A stretch of DNA of 64,000 nt from Oxobacter pfennigii. GTDB taxonomy: Bacteria; Bacillota; Clostridia; Clostridiales; Oxobacteraceae. Shown here piece after piece: positions 1 through 8,490 of this stretch (its first letter is position 1; each line of letters starts with the position of its first letter). The stretch covers positions 186,001 through 250,000 of the forward strand of contig NZ_LKET01000028.1 in assembly GCF_001317355.1 (NCBI RefSeq). The letters run 5' to 3'. The position numbers were made by a program, and so were the translations under genes. The notes beneath the pieces are model-generated. The model had not been told where the DNA came from and searched no databases. It saw only the letters and a list, made by a program, of their open reading frames with translations.

Positions 1-44
1 CCGCCACAGATGGGGCAAGGGGGTTTTTTAGAAAATAGACCCAT
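1..44 (-). CDS. Zinc-ribbon protein, N-terminus only (cut by left edge)
   Basis: The minus strand opens with a ladder of in-frame ATG codons (positions 59, 50, 47 and 44). A GGAGGA Shine-Dalgarno sequence lies inside the ladder, and its spacing favours the start at 44 (or 47). The visible protein reads MGLFSKKPPCPICGG before the window ends. The CPICG knuckle after a short MGLF leader resembles small DUF4428-type zinc-ribbon proteins, but only 14 residues are visible. The gene begins 25 bp after the stop of the DUF2207 gene in the same direction, so it is probably the third gene of the lemA operon. Confidence 0.6.
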   Translation of the reverse strand, partial: MGLFSKKPPCPICG

Positions 45-68
45 CATCATTTCCTCCATTTGTTCTCA

Positions 69-1754
69 TTATCTTGTTCCGCCGCCTGATCCACCGCCAA
101 TAGAGCCGCCGCCCCCGCCAAGGGAAGCAAATCCGCCGCTTCCGCCGCTGCGTTTTTCCTGCTCACGCCGCTGTTCGGCTTGCTTCATATTGCTGTAAAG
201 CAAGTAGTGGTAGGAATAGGCGGCCGCCATGCTCCCGCTGTAATCGGTCAGCTCGACAGAAATTTGGGGGTACAGCTCTTTCATCTGCTCCGCCACCTGA
301 TCGGCGATACCAAACAGCATGGCATAGGTCAGCAGTTCCCTCCAAATCGGCATTTCCTTGACGCCGCGCTCGGCAATGAGTGAAAAATCCGTCAGATACC
401 GTTTCAGCCCCATCAGCTCGCCCAGCTCCTGTTTACCAGTTGGCGTCAGATCCGTCAGCTTTGCGGGCATATCCCACCGTTTCAGGCAGATTTTTTGATT
501 CAGCCAAGTTCTGCCTGCGTTTTCGCATTTCTGTATGTAGGCGCGCAGCAGTTTGTCGTTTTGACTTGCAAAGTGTTCCAGTTCCTTTGCCTGCAAAGTG
601 GAATCCGGACCGGCCGCGCTTTCGAGCACCGTATAAAGGTACTCGTCATATTCGTTCATACTGCTATGATTGCTGCCCACCAGCCGCAGGCTCACTGTTT
701 CTTTGGTTTTGCCCATCAAACCGATCTGCTGCGTTTCCACGGGGGACAGGCAACCAAGCTGAATCAGCCGCAGCATTCCTGTGGAAAGAATCGCACCGTC
801 CTCACACACATCAAACAGCCGTCCCAGCGCATAGGTGGCACTCAGATTGCCGTCGTTGGGAATGTCCCTGAAATACCCGAACCGCTCTGTAAATCGTTGC
901 CTTTTTTTCTCCGCACGTTTCTTTTTCATTCTGAAAAACCAAATTATCAGCCCAATGGGAAGTCCGATGGACAAAAGCATCGTGACAATCGCTTCAAATG
1001 TGGATACTTCTTCACTGGTATCATTGTAATCACTGCCTGAAAAGGCAGTTTCTTTTACTTCCTCAAAGCTGCCCGGTTCCTGCCGTGAGGGGGACAGGAT
1101 TCCCTTATCCAGTGAAAACAGTACCGTCACATAGTTTTCGGAATAGATCGAACTTTCCGTGTAGGCGAGAATGGCGCCGTCTGAAAATTCCACCTGTCCG
1201 TCATAGCCAAACCCCCATATGTCGGCAATTTCATCAGTGATGGGCATACCGTCCGCCAGCCGGATTTCCACCTTCACATCGGTGGGGGTGGTGTTCATTC
1301 CATCATTTACAAATCGGAAATTGAACCCGTCCCTGTCGCTATAAGCACCTATCACGTTATCCAGCTTATATTCAATGGCATAACGGTTTTGTCCGTAATT
1401 ACTGATGCCGAAGCAGATTTCATATCCGCTGTCGGTATGATGGATGCCGCATTTTTTCGCCTTTTCTTCAAAGCTCCAATCAATATTCCACTCCGGTACG
1501 GTTTCATAAGCACCGTTTTGGTCGGAGACCGTAAGCTGGCTGATGGTCAGATAATCAGGCGCGTTCATGGGAATATAGCTTTCTGTGCCCTCGTTAAAAT
1601 CTCCCTCCCATACCTGTGTAACGTACATGGAACCGTCCTCGTAAATGACAGCCTGAATATCCATGGTATTGACCTGATTTGCCGCAAAAGCCGATAAAGG
1701 AAGGGAAAATAATAAGGCAAAGCATAGAATCAGTCCGCTTACTTTTTTGCGCAT
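69..1754 (-). CDS. DUF2207-type membrane protein with Gly-rich tail
   Basis: This exported, membrane-anchored protein has a signal peptide (MRKKVSGLILCFALLF..AFA), an extracellular beta-rich domain of about 220 residues, one transmembrane helix near residues 250-272 followed by basic residues, a cytoplasmic domain, and a Ser/Gly-rich C-terminus. That layout is typical of DUF2207 proteins, which often sit next to LemA and whose biochemical role is unknown. The chosen start at 1754 has a GAGGTG ribosome site five bases upstream. An in-frame ATG at 1766 overlaps the lemA stop (ATGA) and would add four residues. The overlap implies translational coupling with lemA. Confidence 0.8.
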   Translation of the reverse strand: MRKKVSGLILCFALLFSLPLSAFAANQVNTMDIQAVIYEDGSMYVTQVWEGDFNEGTESYIPMNAPDYLTISQLTVSDQNGAYETVPEWNIDWSFEEKAKKCGIHHTDSGYEICFGISNYGQNRYAIEYKLDNVIGAYSDRDGFNFRFVNDGMNTTPTDVKVEIRLADGMPITDEIADIWGFGYDGQVEFSDGAILAYTESSIYSENYVTVLFSLDKGILSPSRQEPGSFEEVKETAFSGSDYNDTSEEVSTFEAIVTMLLSIGLPIGLIIWFFRMKKKRAEKKRQRFTERFGYFRDIPNDGNLSATYALGRLFDVCEDGAILSTGMLRLIQLGCLSPVETQQIGLMGKTKETVSLRLVGSNHSSMNEYDEYLYTVLESAAGPDSTLQAKELEHFASQNDKLLRAYIQKCENAGRTWLNQKICLKRWDMPAKLTDLTPTGKQELGELMGLKRYLTDFSLIAERGVKEMPIWRELLTYAMLFGIADQVAEQMKELYPQISVELTDYSGSMAAAYSYHYLLYSNMKQAEQRREQEKRSGGSGGFASLGGGGGSIGGGSGGGTR

Positions 1755-1762
1755 CGGGCACC

Positions 1763-2317
1763 TCATTTCATGCTGGGCATATCCGCCTTGTCAGCCTGCT
1801 CCACAAGATATTCTCTTTGCCCAAAGCCCAGCATCCCGGCAATGGCAGAGACCGGGAACATTCGGATTTCACGGTTTAATTTGGTCACGCTGTCGTTGTA
1901 AATCAGGCGGCTGGTGCGCACCATGTTTTCAAAGGTCTGCACCGCGTCCATGGTTTTGATGTAATTTTGATTGGCTTTCAGGTCAGGATACTGCTCCGTT
2001 ACCATGGCAATCCTGCCAAGGGCTTCTGAAATAACCCCTTCCTGACGCATCACATCATCCGGCGTGGATTTCGCTGTGATGACGCTTCTTCTTGATTTGA
2101 TAGTTTCAATCAGCGTTTCGCTTTCGTGCTTGGCATAGCCCTTGGTCAAATCCAAAAGGGCCGTCAGCGCATCAAAGCGGCTGGAAAGCTGCACCCCGAT
2201 CTGGCTCATGGCATTGCTGATATTCTCATCCAGCACCACCAGTCTGCGCTGGGTGGAGATGATCCATAGAACAACGGCCGCAATAATTACGGCGATTGTG
2301 ATGAAAGTTGGCAGCAT
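1763..2317 (-). CDS. lemA: LemA family protein
   Basis: The 184-residue protein starts with a single N-terminal transmembrane helix (about residues 4-20) followed by a long helical domain. The LemA signature is visible in the segments LDENISNAMSQIGVQ and RFDALTALLDLTKGYAKHE, the latter typical of LemA's coiled helices. LemA proteins are membrane-tethered four-helix proteins of unclear function, commonly paired with DUF2207 or TPM-domain proteins. Here the stop codon overlaps the start region of the DUF2207 gene. A ribosome site in aaaggagac lies upstream of the ATG. Length is normal for the family. Confidence 0.9.
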   Translation of the reverse strand: MLPTFITIAVIIAAVVLWIISTQRRLVVLDENISNAMSQIGVQLSSRFDALTALLDLTKGYAKHESETLIETIKSRRSVITAKSTPDDVMRQEGVISEALGRIAMVTEQYPDLKANQNYIKTMDAVQTFENMVRTSRLIYNDSVTKLNREIRMFPVSAIAGMLGFGQREYLVEQADKADMPSMK

Positions 2318-2343
2318 AATAAAGTCTCCTTTTTTTATTTTTT

Positions 2344-2382
2344 AATGGGCAGACAGACTACGATTTTGTCCGTCTGCCCATT
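2344..2382. terminator. Hairpin between lipoprotein gene and lemA
   Basis: Two 15-base arms (AATGGGCAGACAGAC at 2344-2358 and its complement at 2368-2382, one mismatch) enclose a 9-base loop. A T-run follows only on the plus strand, where no gene needs it. On the minus strand the hairpin lies between the lipoprotein and lemA and could act as a weak terminator or processing site. Confidence 0.5.
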
Positions 2383-2458
2383 TTGTTGCCGGTATTCGTG
2401 ATTATTCCAATGTGATTACTCTGGATTATCATCGAACTTTTGTGGTTTATCGAGACGA

Positions 2459-2863
2459 TTATTGGCTGAATTCGTTTAAAGCGGCACCGGCTTCAGCAAT
2501 GAAGGAACGACCTACCTCAATGGCTACCGTCAGAGCACCCATCACTTCCGGTGTGAGTGTTTCAGGGCTGGCAAAGTATTCGTCCGCCTTGATAATTTCA
2601 CTGGAAAGGTCATTCATAGCAGTGACAAGCTCTTCATTTTCCAAAAGCTCAGGGCTTGCATTTACCTTGTCAGCAATTGCATCAAATTCCTCTGCCATGC
2701 TCATAAAATCCTGCGCAAGTGCTTGCTGCTCTGCTGTAAATTCCGTATTCTCAACTTGTGCGGATGTGGAAGGAGACGTTGTGGGAGCAGCGTCGCTTCC
2801 TCCGCAAGCTGCAAGGCTCAGTGTCATGGCAAGCGCCATGATAAATACCAGTAACTTTTTCAT
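2459..2863 (-). CDS. Small lipoprotein of unknown function
   Basis: This 134-residue exported protein has a classic lipoprotein signal: MKKLLVFIMALAMTLS followed by the lipobox L-A-A-C and a Gly/Ser/Pro/Thr-rich linker. The mature part is predicted largely helical and acidic (for example SMAEEFDAIADKVNAS). I do not recognise a named domain. The start at 2863 is chosen over an upstream in-frame codon at 2917 because GGAGGA lies eight bases before it and the signal peptide begins there. A repeat element shared with the WG-protein gene lies about 90-120 bp upstream, suggesting joint control by the nearby LytTR regulator. Confidence 0.8.
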   Translation of the reverse strand: MKKLLVFIMALAMTLSLAACGGSDAAPTTSPSTSAQVENTEFTAEQQALAQDFMSMAEEFDAIADKVNASPELLENEELVTAMNDLSSEIIKADEYFASPETLTPEVMGALTVAIEVGRSFIAEAGAALNEFSQ

Positions 2864-2942
2864 TTCTAAATCCTCCGTTTTCTGTGGGGTAGTATAGGGG
2901 AGATCCCCTGTATTCACTCTATCAAAAATCTATGCTCAGAAC

Positions 2943-2985
2943 CGTTCGTTGCATGAAACATGATTTTTTCGACATGAACGATGAA
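2943..2985 (-). promoter_or_regulatory. Putative LytTR-type binding site, copy 1
   Basis: The plus strand contains CATGAAACATGA at 2952 and an imperfect second copy, CATGAACGATGA, starting exactly 21 bases later at 2973. Two direct repeats two helical turns apart is the usual geometry for LytTR response regulators (AgrA/ComE type). The surrounding roughly 60 bp, from CTATCA to CGACATGAA, is nearly identical to the segment upstream of the WG-protein gene. That the LytTR protein encoded at 5630-6355 binds here is an inference. Confidence 0.55.
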
Positions 2986-3040
2986 TTAAGAGGTTGAGCC
3001 GCCAACTTATACAGGGAGCGGCGCAACTGGTGGGGAAGCT

Positions 3041-5020
3041 TTATTTGCTCACAGTGATGGTATATTCAGATGTTTTTTTACCATCATACCGTATTTCGAC
3101 CACCTTAGTTCCTGTGGTTGTGAACTTACGACCTTGTGTCAACTGCACCGTTTTAGAGGTATAAAAGGTGATTTTACCGTTCACATTTGTTTCACTATTA
3201 CCCTCACCAATCACTGCGTTTAGCCCGGTGGTATCAAAGCCCTCGCCAAGCTTGTAGGTAGTTTTGGAGGGATTTGCCAATATCTTTACCGCTTTGCTTG
3301 GTGCAGGTGATGGCGTTTCTTTGGAGGACGGTGCAGTCACGGCGGGCATATCCGCAACTTTGTAACTCTCTCCGGCAAAATAGACGTAGCCGTTTGCGTA
3401 TCCATATCCATATCCATCAGCCCTGCCGCCGAGAACGTAATAGTCGTTTTTTGCCGCATTGTCAACCACAATATTGCCGTTGCGGTCAAAAACAGTCCAG
3501 TGGCGTTCATACGCCGCAGTGTCCAGGTATTCTATTATTTCCCCTTCATTTAATTGGTGCGCCGCCAGTGTGTAACCACCGCCGAGCGGCACAGCAAGAC
3601 GATAACCATCCAGCTTTTTGATTAACTTCCCCGAATAGTCATATAACTCCACAAATGACCATTCGTATCCGCCCCCTTTGGTGGGTACACCATCCTTATT
3701 TACTTCCGTATAGTAAGTGTTTGTGATTACACCATCGCTCCATTGGAAACCAACAGAAGAGGAAGGGTAATATCTATTAGGATTGGCGGGAATGATAACC
3801 TTGCCGGTTTTGTTCATCACACCCACCGGGGCATACAAGACCGTATCGCCACGGAAGCCTTTTGCGCCGAGGTATTCAACAAAGCACGTCATGCCGTCAC
3901 TGTAGCTAAACAGCTTTCCATCATACATATTTTCGCCGCCGTACTGATATGGGATTACAAGTTTCCCCGTCGTGTCGATATAGCCAATTTTGTGATAATG
4001 CCAGCCATCTTTGAAACCTTGATACTGGAACACCGCCGCAAGACCATCTTGAAATGAGTGGGCTTCGTCAAATTGAAGTGCTATGACCTCTTTTCCTGTT
4101 GTGTCAATAAAACCATACTTGTTGTTAGCTTGTAGTTTCTTGCCGCTTTTCATTACGACTACTGTTTTGCCATTTTCTGTTACACCGTAATCAACGCCAT
4201 CCCCATTCATAATGGCGCTTACAATATCTTCCCCTTCTATCGCGACGCGCATCAAACCATCGTAAACAATATGTCCACTGGCGGCTGGATAATATTTGAA
4301 CGGCGTGATGAGTTTGCCCTTGGTGTCGATGTAAGCGGCAGCACCTTTGTATTTATCATAAACTCTGGCTATCCCTTGGGAAAACTTTTCCGCGTCATCA
4401 AACCGCGCCTTAATCACGACCTTACCATTTTGGTCTTTGTAACCCTTCAGACCGTTCTCTGTATAAACCGACCAGCTTTCACCGGTAGAGTCAGTGACTG
4501 TGCTTGCCGGAATAAACCGAAATTCCGCGTGATTGGGTGCGTCTAAACCCTTATGCGTCCATAAGATAACGGCTGTCCCGTCGGTATTCTTCTCACCGGA
4601 TGCGTTGACGACAAGTTTTTGGGCTTCCGGCGGTCGCAAACTGAAAATGTCTGTTTTAGTGCCGGTAAATTTATTGGTGTATTCCCAATGGATGAGCCAA
4701 GTATACGGGCTGTTTACCGCTTTTACGCGGGTTCCGTCCCCTCTCGTGCCGTCAAGTCCCAAATATCTGCCGTCTTTCATTTTCAAGGTAAATCCGCTGT
4801 CGGCTAAGTGTTCCACATAAAAAGCCTCATTTTCAGAGAGTTTCCGCAGTTCAGCACTCCCGGCGGCATTCAAGTTGAGGTAGTTGTTCATACAGCGGAG
4901 ATAATACCAGCCGTTATCCAAGGCGCTGTCTGATGCCCACTCACCCGCAAACGCCGCCTGCGGCATCAGGGTAAGCACCATGCACAGGGTGAGCAGGATG
5001 CCCATAAATCGTTTTTTCAT
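3041..5020 (-). CDS. Secreted WG-repeat protein with beta-trefoil-like and Ig-like domains
   Basis: The 659-residue protein begins with a signal peptide (MKKRFMGILLTLCMVLTLMPQAAFA). Residues about 30-155 have the YLRCMNNYLNL and KDGRYLGLDGT turns typical of ricin/fascin-like beta-trefoils. From about residue 165 to 400 it carries WG (KWG-type) beta repeats, for example GYKDQNGKVVIKARFDDAEKF and YIDTTGKLVIPYQY. The last 85 residues (ILANPSKTTYKLGEGFDTTG) match bacterial Ig-like surface domains. There is no sorting signal, so it is probably secreted or loosely wall-bound. It is preceded by the same putative LytTR element as the lipoprotein gene. Ligand and function are unknown. Confidence 0.82.
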   Translation of the reverse strand: MKKRFMGILLTLCMVLTLMPQAAFAGEWASDSALDNGWYYLRCMNNYLNLNAAGSAELRKLSENEAFYVEHLADSGFTLKMKDGRYLGLDGTRGDGTRVKAVNSPYTWLIHWEYTNKFTGTKTDIFSLRPPEAQKLVVNASGEKNTDGTAVILWTHKGLDAPNHAEFRFIPASTVTDSTGESWSVYTENGLKGYKDQNGKVVIKARFDDAEKFSQGIARVYDKYKGAAAYIDTKGKLITPFKYYPAASGHIVYDGLMRVAIEGEDIVSAIMNGDGVDYGVTENGKTVVVMKSGKKLQANNKYGFIDTTGKEVIALQFDEAHSFQDGLAAVFQYQGFKDGWHYHKIGYIDTTGKLVIPYQYGGENMYDGKLFSYSDGMTCFVEYLGAKGFRGDTVLYAPVGVMNKTGKVIIPANPNRYYPSSSVGFQWSDGVITNTYYTEVNKDGVPTKGGGYEWSFVELYDYSGKLIKKLDGYRLAVPLGGGYTLAAHQLNEGEIIEYLDTAAYERHWTVFDRNGNIVVDNAAKNDYYVLGGRADGYGYGYANGYVYFAGESYKVADMPAVTAPSSKETPSPAPSKAVKILANPSKTTYKLGEGFDTTGLNAVIGEGNSETNVNGKITFYTSKTVQLTQGRKFTTTGTKVVEIRYDGKKTSEYTITVSK

Positions 5021-5098
5021 AGTTTTTCCTCCTTTTTGATTGAACGAAATAACATTTATTTCTCCACGTTCAATCTATCAGAAATCTCTCTGCAAAAC

Positions 5099-5145
5099 CG
5101 TCCGCTGCATGAAACATGATTTTTTCGACATGAAACATGATTTTA
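5099..5145 (-). promoter_or_regulatory. Putative LytTR-type binding site, copy 2
   Basis: Two direct copies of CATGAAACATGATTTT start at 5108 and 5129, exactly 21 bp apart. They lie about 90-125 bp upstream of the WG-protein start. On the minus strand a conserved downstream stretch ending in TGATAGA may hold the -10 region. The whole segment mirrors the one at 2943-2985. It sits in the 298-bp divergent region before the XRE/LytTR/kinase operon, so it could also affect that operon. Confidence 0.6.
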
Positions 5146-5318
5146 GAGGAAAGTAGGCTCCTGTCTTTTTTGCTTTTAGATGTGAAGCAACACAATATCA
5201 CATGAAAATAGACGAGTACGCACGAATTTCATCTTGTATTTGCCATAATTTGATGATATACTGTAATCCATTATTTGTATAAACGATTTTCGACTTTTAG
5301 AGGGACGTGAGGCGTGTT

Positions 5319-5573
5319 ATGGGTGTCAGTTATAACAAATTGTTCAAACTGATGATCGACAAAAAAATAAGAAAAGGCGAACTGTGTAGGGCGGCGGGTA
5401 TCAGCAGCGGCTCGCTTCTGAAAATATCAAAAGATGAAAACATATATGTCGATATTTTGGTTCGGATTTGCGGTGTTTTGGGCTGCGACTTTGGCGACAT
5501 CATGGAGTATGTTCCTGATGAAAATTCCGTTATAAAATCTGAACCCGGTAATCGGCAACTACCCGATTTGTAG
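5319..5573 (+). CDS. Small XRE/Cro-type HTH regulator
   Basis: This protein of about 84 residues is one Cro/C1-type helix-turn-helix domain, with the recognition region around ELCRAAGISSGSLLKISK and the closing helix VDILVRICGVLGCDFGDIMEY characteristic of the YozG/XRE subgroup. The ATG at 5319 is preferred over the GTG at 5307 because TGAGG lies six bases before it. It is the first gene of a plus-strand operon with the LytTR regulator (56 bp later) and the kinase, and it diverges from the WG-protein gene. It may be an autoregulator of the operon. That role is inferred. Confidence 0.85.
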   Translation: MGVSYNKLFKLMIDKKIRKGELCRAAGISSGSLLKISKDENIYVDILVRICGVLGCDFGDIMEYVPDENSVIKSEPGNRQLPDL

Positions 5574-5629
5574 GAGGAAAAGCCTGCGAGAGTTTCTGAA
5601 GAAGTCTAATAGAACATGGAGGGATGCTT

Positions 5630-6355
5630 ATGCTGCAAATTGCAGTCTGTGATGACAATATTGACGAGCTATCCAATATGGTACAGCTCATCAACCTGTA
5701 CCGAACATCAAGACATCTAAACTGCGAACACGCCGCCTTTTCAAACGGCTTTGAATTGATTTCGGCCTTGGAAAAAGGAAAGAGGTTTGATATATACTGT
5801 CTGGATATTATGATGCCGGGCTTTACCGGCATTGATGCGGCAAAGGAAATTCGCACTTTTGACAAAACCGCACCGATTTTATTCTTCACCTCATCACCTG
5901 AGTTTGCTTTGGAAAGCTATTCGGTGAAAGCCATCAACTATGTACTCAAGCCAATTTCAAAGGAGAAACTATTCTTCACCTTTGATGAGCTGCTGGAACA
6001 AATCAAAGCGAAAGAAGAAGAGGATGCGGTCATCGTAAAAAGCAATGAGGGGATTCAAAAAATACTGATCTCCAATTTGGCTTTTGCCGAGGTCATCGGC
6101 AGAAACGTCCTCTATCATCTGCGCTCCGGCAAGGTAGTCGAATGTACGGAGCCTTTTTCCTCTGTCTGCGATAACCTGCTGAAATATGGGTGTTTTATCA
6201 AACCTCACCGCTCTTATCTTGTGAATATGCAGTATGTGGATACCATCGAAAACCATCAGATTACCTTACAGACCCTTTCCGCTGTTCCTGTCGCACAGGG
6301 CAAGGCAAAGGAGATTAAGCAGCAATATCTGAATTATCAAATGGAAGGGGAATAA
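5630..6355 (+). CDS. LytTR-family response regulator (AgrA/ComE type)
   Basis: The N-terminal receiver domain (residues about 1-120) has the acidic pair D8/D9, the probable phospho-acceptor D59 in YCLDIMMPGFTG, the T/S switch residue in LFFTSS and the conserved lysine in NYVLKP. Residues about 135-238 form a LytTR DNA-binding domain (AFAEVIGRNVLYHLRSGK and KPHRSYLVNMQYVDTI). The start at 5630 is chosen because GGAGGG is too close to the ATG at 5624. The cognate kinase follows after 24 bp. Likely targets are the paired 21-bp-spaced repeats upstream of two exported-protein genes. No peptide pheromone gene is visible. Confidence 0.93.
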   Translation: MLQIAVCDDNIDELSNMVQLINLYRTSRHLNCEHAAFSNGFELISALEKGKRFDIYCLDIMMPGFTGIDAAKEIRTFDKTAPILFFTSSPEFALESYSVKAINYVLKPISKEKLFFTFDELLEQIKAKEEEDAVIVKSNEGIQKILISNLAFAEVIGRNVLYHLRSGKVVECTEPFSSVCDNLLKYGCFIKPHRSYLVNMQYVDTIENHQITLQTLSAVPVAQGKAKEIKQQYLNYQMEGE

Positions 6356-6379
6356 GAAAATGGAGGGAGGTGCTTTTCA

Positions 6380-7651
6380 ATGGCAGTAACAGTGATAGGA
6401 CTCTTGCGATTTGGGGTTTCTCTGGTCTTTGGCATCACGGTGACTGCTCTCTTTGCGGGAATAGAACCCACAAAGAAAAACAGGTTCACTACCGGTTTGC
6501 TCTGTGTCATTTTCCTTTTCGTTCAAACCGCCAGTTGGTGGCTTTTGGGCTTGGATTTGACATCAAAGCTGTATCCGCTGATTATCCATCTGCCGCTGAT
6601 CGTGATATTCTCTTTATATTATAAGCGCCCGTGGCTCATCTCCGCCGTCAGTGTGCTTTCCGGTTATCTTTGCTGTCAAGCACCACGCTGGTTCGGTTTC
6701 ATTGCAGGCGCCGCTTTAGACAGCAGACTTGCGGATCACGTTTTTTATGTTGGGGCGATATTTCTGTTCTACTATTTCCTGAAAAAGTATGTTTCGGCTT
6801 CCGTCCGGCATCTTATGGAGGTGTCCACTAAATCCTGCTTATTTTTAGGCGGGGTGCCGCTTTTTTACTATTTGTTCGACTACACGACCGCCATCTACAC
6901 CAATGTGCTTTACAGCGGCACCGAATGGGCGGTACAGTTCATGCCCTCAACAATCTCTGTTTTCTATTTTGTGTTTGTTATCCTTTACTACGCTGAGACA
7001 CAAAAACAGGCAAGCCTTCAAAGAGAAAAGGATATGTTGGATGCACAGTTTAGATTGGCACAGACAGAATTTGCTTCTCTGCGGCAGTTACAGCAGAACG
7101 CCGCATCCTATCGGCATGATATGCGCCACCATTTTGCGCTTTTACAGGGGCTGGCCTCCAAGGAACACATAGAAGGGATTAAAGATTACCTACGAACTGC
7201 CCAGTCCGACATGGATGCCATCACACCCACACGCTTTTGTGAAAACGAAACCGTCAACCTGATTTTGTCCGCTTTCGCTACGAAAGCGAAACAAGCGGCA
7301 ATCGTGCTGGCGGTGGATGCAAAACTGCCTGATTTGCTTCCCTTTAGCGATACTGAGCTTTGCTCGCTCTTGTCAAACGCTTTGGAAAATGCTATCCATG
7401 CCTGTGAACAGATACCAGACAGCAACAAACGCATCATCCGGCTGCGTATGTATTCTAAAAATAATAAGTTGTGCATTGATCTACACAATAGCTATCAGGT
7501 AGAGCCAATATTCCAGCAGGGGCTTCCAGTATCACAAGAACAGGGGCATGGCTTTGGCACAAAAAGCATAGCTCATATCGTGGAAAAGTATGGCGGTGTA
7601 TTTCAGTTTTCGGTTAAGGATGGCTGGTTTATATTTCAGGCTACTGCATAA
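6380..7651 (+). CDS. GHKL sensor histidine kinase (AgrC/ComD-like)
   Basis: The first ~200 residues contain about six hydrophobic membrane segments, the sensor layout of peptide-sensing kinases. A coiled linker (QASLQREKDMLDAQFRLAQTE) leads to the phospho-acceptor box YRHDMRHHFALLQG, with the histidine near residue 246. The GHKL ATPase domain follows with an N-box (SNALENAIHAC) and a glycine box (GHGFGTKSI). GGAGGTG precedes the ATG. It pairs with the LytTR regulator just upstream. The signal is unknown because neither an AgrB protease nor a short peptide gene is present in the window. Confidence 0.93.
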   Translation: MAVTVIGLLRFGVSLVFGITVTALFAGIEPTKKNRFTTGLLCVIFLFVQTASWWLLGLDLTSKLYPLIIHLPLIVIFSLYYKRPWLISAVSVLSGYLCCQAPRWFGFIAGAALDSRLADHVFYVGAIFLFYYFLKKYVSASVRHLMEVSTKSCLFLGGVPLFYYLFDYTTAIYTNVLYSGTEWAVQFMPSTISVFYFVFVILYYAETQKQASLQREKDMLDAQFRLAQTEFASLRQLQQNAASYRHDMRHHFALLQGLASKEHIEGIKDYLRTAQSDMDAITPTRFCENETVNLILSAFATKAKQAAIVLAVDAKLPDLLPFSDTELCSLLSNALENAIHACEQIPDSNKRIIRLRMYSKNNKLCIDLHNSYQVEPIFQQGLPVSQEQGHGFGTKSIAHIVEKYGGVFQFSVKDGWFIFQATA

Positions 7652-7696
7652 AATATTGTCATTTCTTACAGCAACTATTTATAAAAATGTTTGAAC

Positions 7697-7729
7697 GAAA
7701 CGTATTCCCAACCTGGGAATACACGGGAG
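7697..7729 (+). repeat. Dispersed palindromic repeat, copy A (intergenic)
   Basis: The palindrome TATTCCCA-ACC-TGGGAATA (7703-7721) is flanked by GAAACG on the left and CACGGGAG on the right. The same core with related flanks recurs at 27793-27825, 36882-36916 and 39396-39428, the last three on the minus strand. This copy lies just after the kinase gene. The rest of the 333-bp convergent gap (7652-7984) contains the terminator hairpin at 7934-7963 and nothing else I can recognise. Confidence 0.75.
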
Positions 7730-7933
7730 AGTGCCATGTTATTATATTCAAAAACGCAAATCAGCAAAGTACGTTCGTATCCTATTTGACCCCGCTTCCC
7801 GGATATGAAGGGTGATATCGAGTCGTAGTGGATTTACCGCCGTGCATGAAAGTTCTCTCCAGCCGATCCCAGCAGGAGCGATACTTTCTATCCCGATATG
7901 GCTGGTAAAAACTATCGGCATTTTTCAATGTGC

Positions 7934-7963
7934 GGGTGAGAGAATAAATTTTCCCTCTCACCC
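7934..7963. terminator. Convergent hairpin between kinase and sigma-like gene
   Basis: The arms GGGTGAGAG (7934-7942) and CTCTCACCC (7955-7963) form a perfect 9-bp stem with a 12-base loop. It lies 21 bp beyond the stop of the minus-strand sigma-like gene and about 280 bp after the plus-strand kinase. The T-run is poor on both sides, so it is a probable but weak bidirectional terminator. Confidence 0.55.
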
Positions 7964-7984
7964 AATGTCAAAAAAGGAGGGGTA

Positions 7985-8482
7985 TTAACCCTGTTTTTCA
8001 AAAAACTTTTTTAATTTCTTTTTGGCAAGCATAATTGACTTATGTATGGCAACATGACTGACATTTTCTCCGGCTGCAATCTGGCGCGTTGACATCCCCT
8101 TGAAGAAATGTATTACAAACCTGCGTTTTTGTGTTTCTGTCAATTCACCGCTGTCTAATAACTTTTTGGCAGCCCTCATGGCTTGTCCAGCGTCGTTTTT
8201 ATATATCAGCTCTGTATCGGGGGAAGCCGTGGCAAGTTGCTCGGTTTCCTCCATGCCGTTTATCGTGACATTCAAACGGCTTGTCCGATTTGTAACCACA
8301 GCCTGCCGGTGATAAATTTCATCTGACAGGGCTTTCAGTTCCTGAAAATCCTGTTCTGTTTTGCCGGGATTTGTGCGCAGATAATCCTCCATGGTTACCT
8401 CTATAATCCCATCCGCAAATTTATATACAATGCCCTGGCTGTACTTATTAAGGGCATAATCGCTGTCCTTATAATTTTTCAT
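7985..8482 (-). CDS. Sigma-70-like factor (region 4 HTH), mobile-element type
   Basis: The 165-residue protein has a C-terminal sigma region-4-like helix-turn-helix (LTETQKRRFVIHFFKGMSTRQIAAGENVSHVAIHKSIMLAKKKLKKFF, quoted over two segments of one domain). The N-terminal half reads NKYSQGIVYKFADG and IEVTMEDYLRTNPGKTEQD, a layout common in small sigma-like regulators of Tn916/Tn1549-type elements. The start at 8482 begins the recognisable protein. Its ribosome site GGAGG is completely paired in a 14-bp hairpin (8491-8531), so translation is probably conditional. A -35-like TTGACA lies further upstream in the 538-bp leader region. It may activate element genes. That is an inference. Confidence 0.8.
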   Translation of the reverse strand: MKNYKDSDYALNKYSQGIVYKFADGIIEVTMEDYLRTNPGKTEQDFQELKALSDEIYHRQAVVTNRTSRLNVTINGMEETEQLATASPDTELIYKNDAGQAMRAAKKLLDSGELTETQKRRFVIHFFKGMSTRQIAAGENVSHVAIHKSIMLAKKKLKKFFEKQG

Positions 8483-8490
8483 GGTCCTTT

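Noticed and set aside
5574-5629. A short pheromone peptide gene before the response regulator
   Set aside because: No frame with a start, ribosome site and plausible leader fits in the 56-bp gap, nor just after the kinase.
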